5,810 nt of DNA from Erysipelotrichaceae bacterium UBA6182 (GTDB lineage: Bacteria > Bacillota_I > Bacilli_A > Erysipelotrichales > Erysipelotrichaceae). Under the pieces are notes generated by a model. That model saw nothing but the letters and a program-made list of their open reading frames with translations. It was not told the origin of the DNA and did not search any database. Positions within the stretch are counted from its first letter, which is position 1. Every line of letters starts with the position of its first letter. Made by a program: the position numbers and the translations under genes. Shown in pieces: positions 5,258 to 5,810 of this stretch. The stretch covers positions 1 to 5,810 of the forward strand of contig DITO01000086.1 of NCBI GenBank assembly GCA_002422065.1, written 5' to 3'.

Positions 5258-5810
5258 ATGGACTTAAAAGAACTATTATTCAATGAAACAACAAAAACAA
5301 GAACGGAAAACAACGCATTAGCATACAGCACAACTAAATCAGCAGTACTTGATCTGTTCGGTATCGGTGGTGCAGGTCGTAATTTAGAGGAATCTCTTGT
5401 TTATCAAAAGATTAGTCAAGCATTAGCAGAAGATAAAGAACTTGCTATTAGATGTTTACTATTCTTGGGTGATATTCGTTGTGGGCAAGGTGAAAGACGT
5501 CTATTTAAAATTGGTTTACAAGTGCTTGCAGATATTTTACCTAAACCAGTGGTTGAGAGAGTGCTTGATAATGTGCCAAACTTTACACGTTGGGATTATC
5601 TATTAGACTTCTTGACACACAAAACGTACGATAAATACGTATTAGAAATGATTAAAAACGAATGGTTAAAAGACACTCCATCGCTTTTATATAAGTGGTT
5701 GCCAAAACCTCATACGCATGGTAAGAAGAAACCAGAAGCAAAGATTATTTATTCTTATCTTGGTATTGATGAAAAAGTATACCGCCAAAAACTATCAAGA
5801 ATGAGAAGTG
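5258..5810 (+). CDS. DUF2828 / TROVE (Ro60-like) protein, N-terminal part (partial)
   Basis: The frame is open to the window edge, giving 184 residues of an incomplete protein. It shows the pattern of DUF2828 and TROVE-type proteins, HEAT-like helical repeats related to the RNA-binding Ro60. Visible pieces are TTKSAVLDLFGIGGAGRN (25-42), GDIRCGQGERRLF (71-83, the RD-R-G-GER signature), RWDYLLDF (111-118), KWLPKP (146-151) and YRQKLSRMR (175-183). Full members usually continue into a von Willebrand A domain with a metal site, which would lie outside the window. Family knowledge: Ro60 binds misfolded RNAs and Y RNAs, and bacterial Rsr works with PNPase in RNA decay. An RNA-binding role in the infected cell is inferred. 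The start ATG 5258 is set by AGGAG at 5245-5249. No Y-like RNA was recognised in the part of the window visible here. Confidence 0.72.
   Translation, partial: MDLKELLFNETTKTRTENNALAYSTTKSAVLDLFGIGGAGRNLEESLVYQKISQALAEDKELAIRCLLFLGDIRCGQGERRLFKIGLQVLADILPKPVVERVLDNVPNFTRWDYLLDFLTHKTYDKYVLEMIKNEWLKDTPSLLYKWLPKPHTHGKKKPEAKIIYSYLGIDEKVYRQKLSRMRS

Noticed and set aside
5612..5635. TTGACA within the Ro60-like gene as a promoter -35 box
   Set aside because: No acceptable -10 box lies 15-19 bases downstream, and it is inside coding sequence.
1..5810. CRISPR arrays, tRNA genes, insertion sequences, attachment sites and terminators
   Set aside because: No regularly spaced repeats, cloverleaf pattern, transposase, terminal inverted repeats or GC-rich hairpin followed by a T run were seen; coding sequence occupies almost the whole window.

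Overview
The window is AT-rich and tightly packed, and every supportable gene lies on the + strand. Adjacent genes abut, overlap by a few bases, or are separated by no more than about 11 bases, and many have purine-rich AGGAG-type ribosome binding sites. Together with recognisable phage families (replisome organizer, G39P-like helicase loader, YopX), this points to the early/replication region of a tailed phage or prophage of a low-GC Firmicute. The host genus cannot be named from the sequence.

Layout. Positions 1-126 hold the 3' end of an unrecognised gene. Positions 136-1083 encode a PD-(D/E)XK nuclease that looks like a phage recombination exonuclease and ends in an SSB-like tail (EEDLPF). 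Positions 1097-1966 encode the replication initiator (replisome organizer) and 1953-2510 a G39P-like helicase loader, so these two form the core of replication initiation. The replicative helicase itself is not in the window. Positions 2511-3179 encode a small N6-adenine-type DNA methyltransferase that is visibly more AT-rich than its neighbours and carries an uninterrupted run of nine G inside its reading frame. Positions 3180-5255 hold five small accessory genes: three unrecognised, one resembling a DUF6329-type family and also ending in an SSB-like PF tail, and one YopX-family protein. From 5258 to the window edge runs the N-terminal part of a DUF2828/TROVE (Ro60-like) protein.

How they fit together. 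The nuclease, initiator and loader are probably co-transcribed and translationally linked; a five-codon micro-ORF joins the first two. The methyltransferase looks like a cargo gene placed after the loader, with its own composition, and could protect phage DNA from host restriction. Its G9 tract is the most striking feature of the window. As sequenced the gene is in frame, but loss or gain of one G would stop translation before the catalytic NPPF motif, so it has the layout of a phase-variable ON/OFF switch. No stretch of 300 bases lacks a gene, and no tRNA, CRISPR array, insertion sequence, convincing terminator or convincing promoter was seen.
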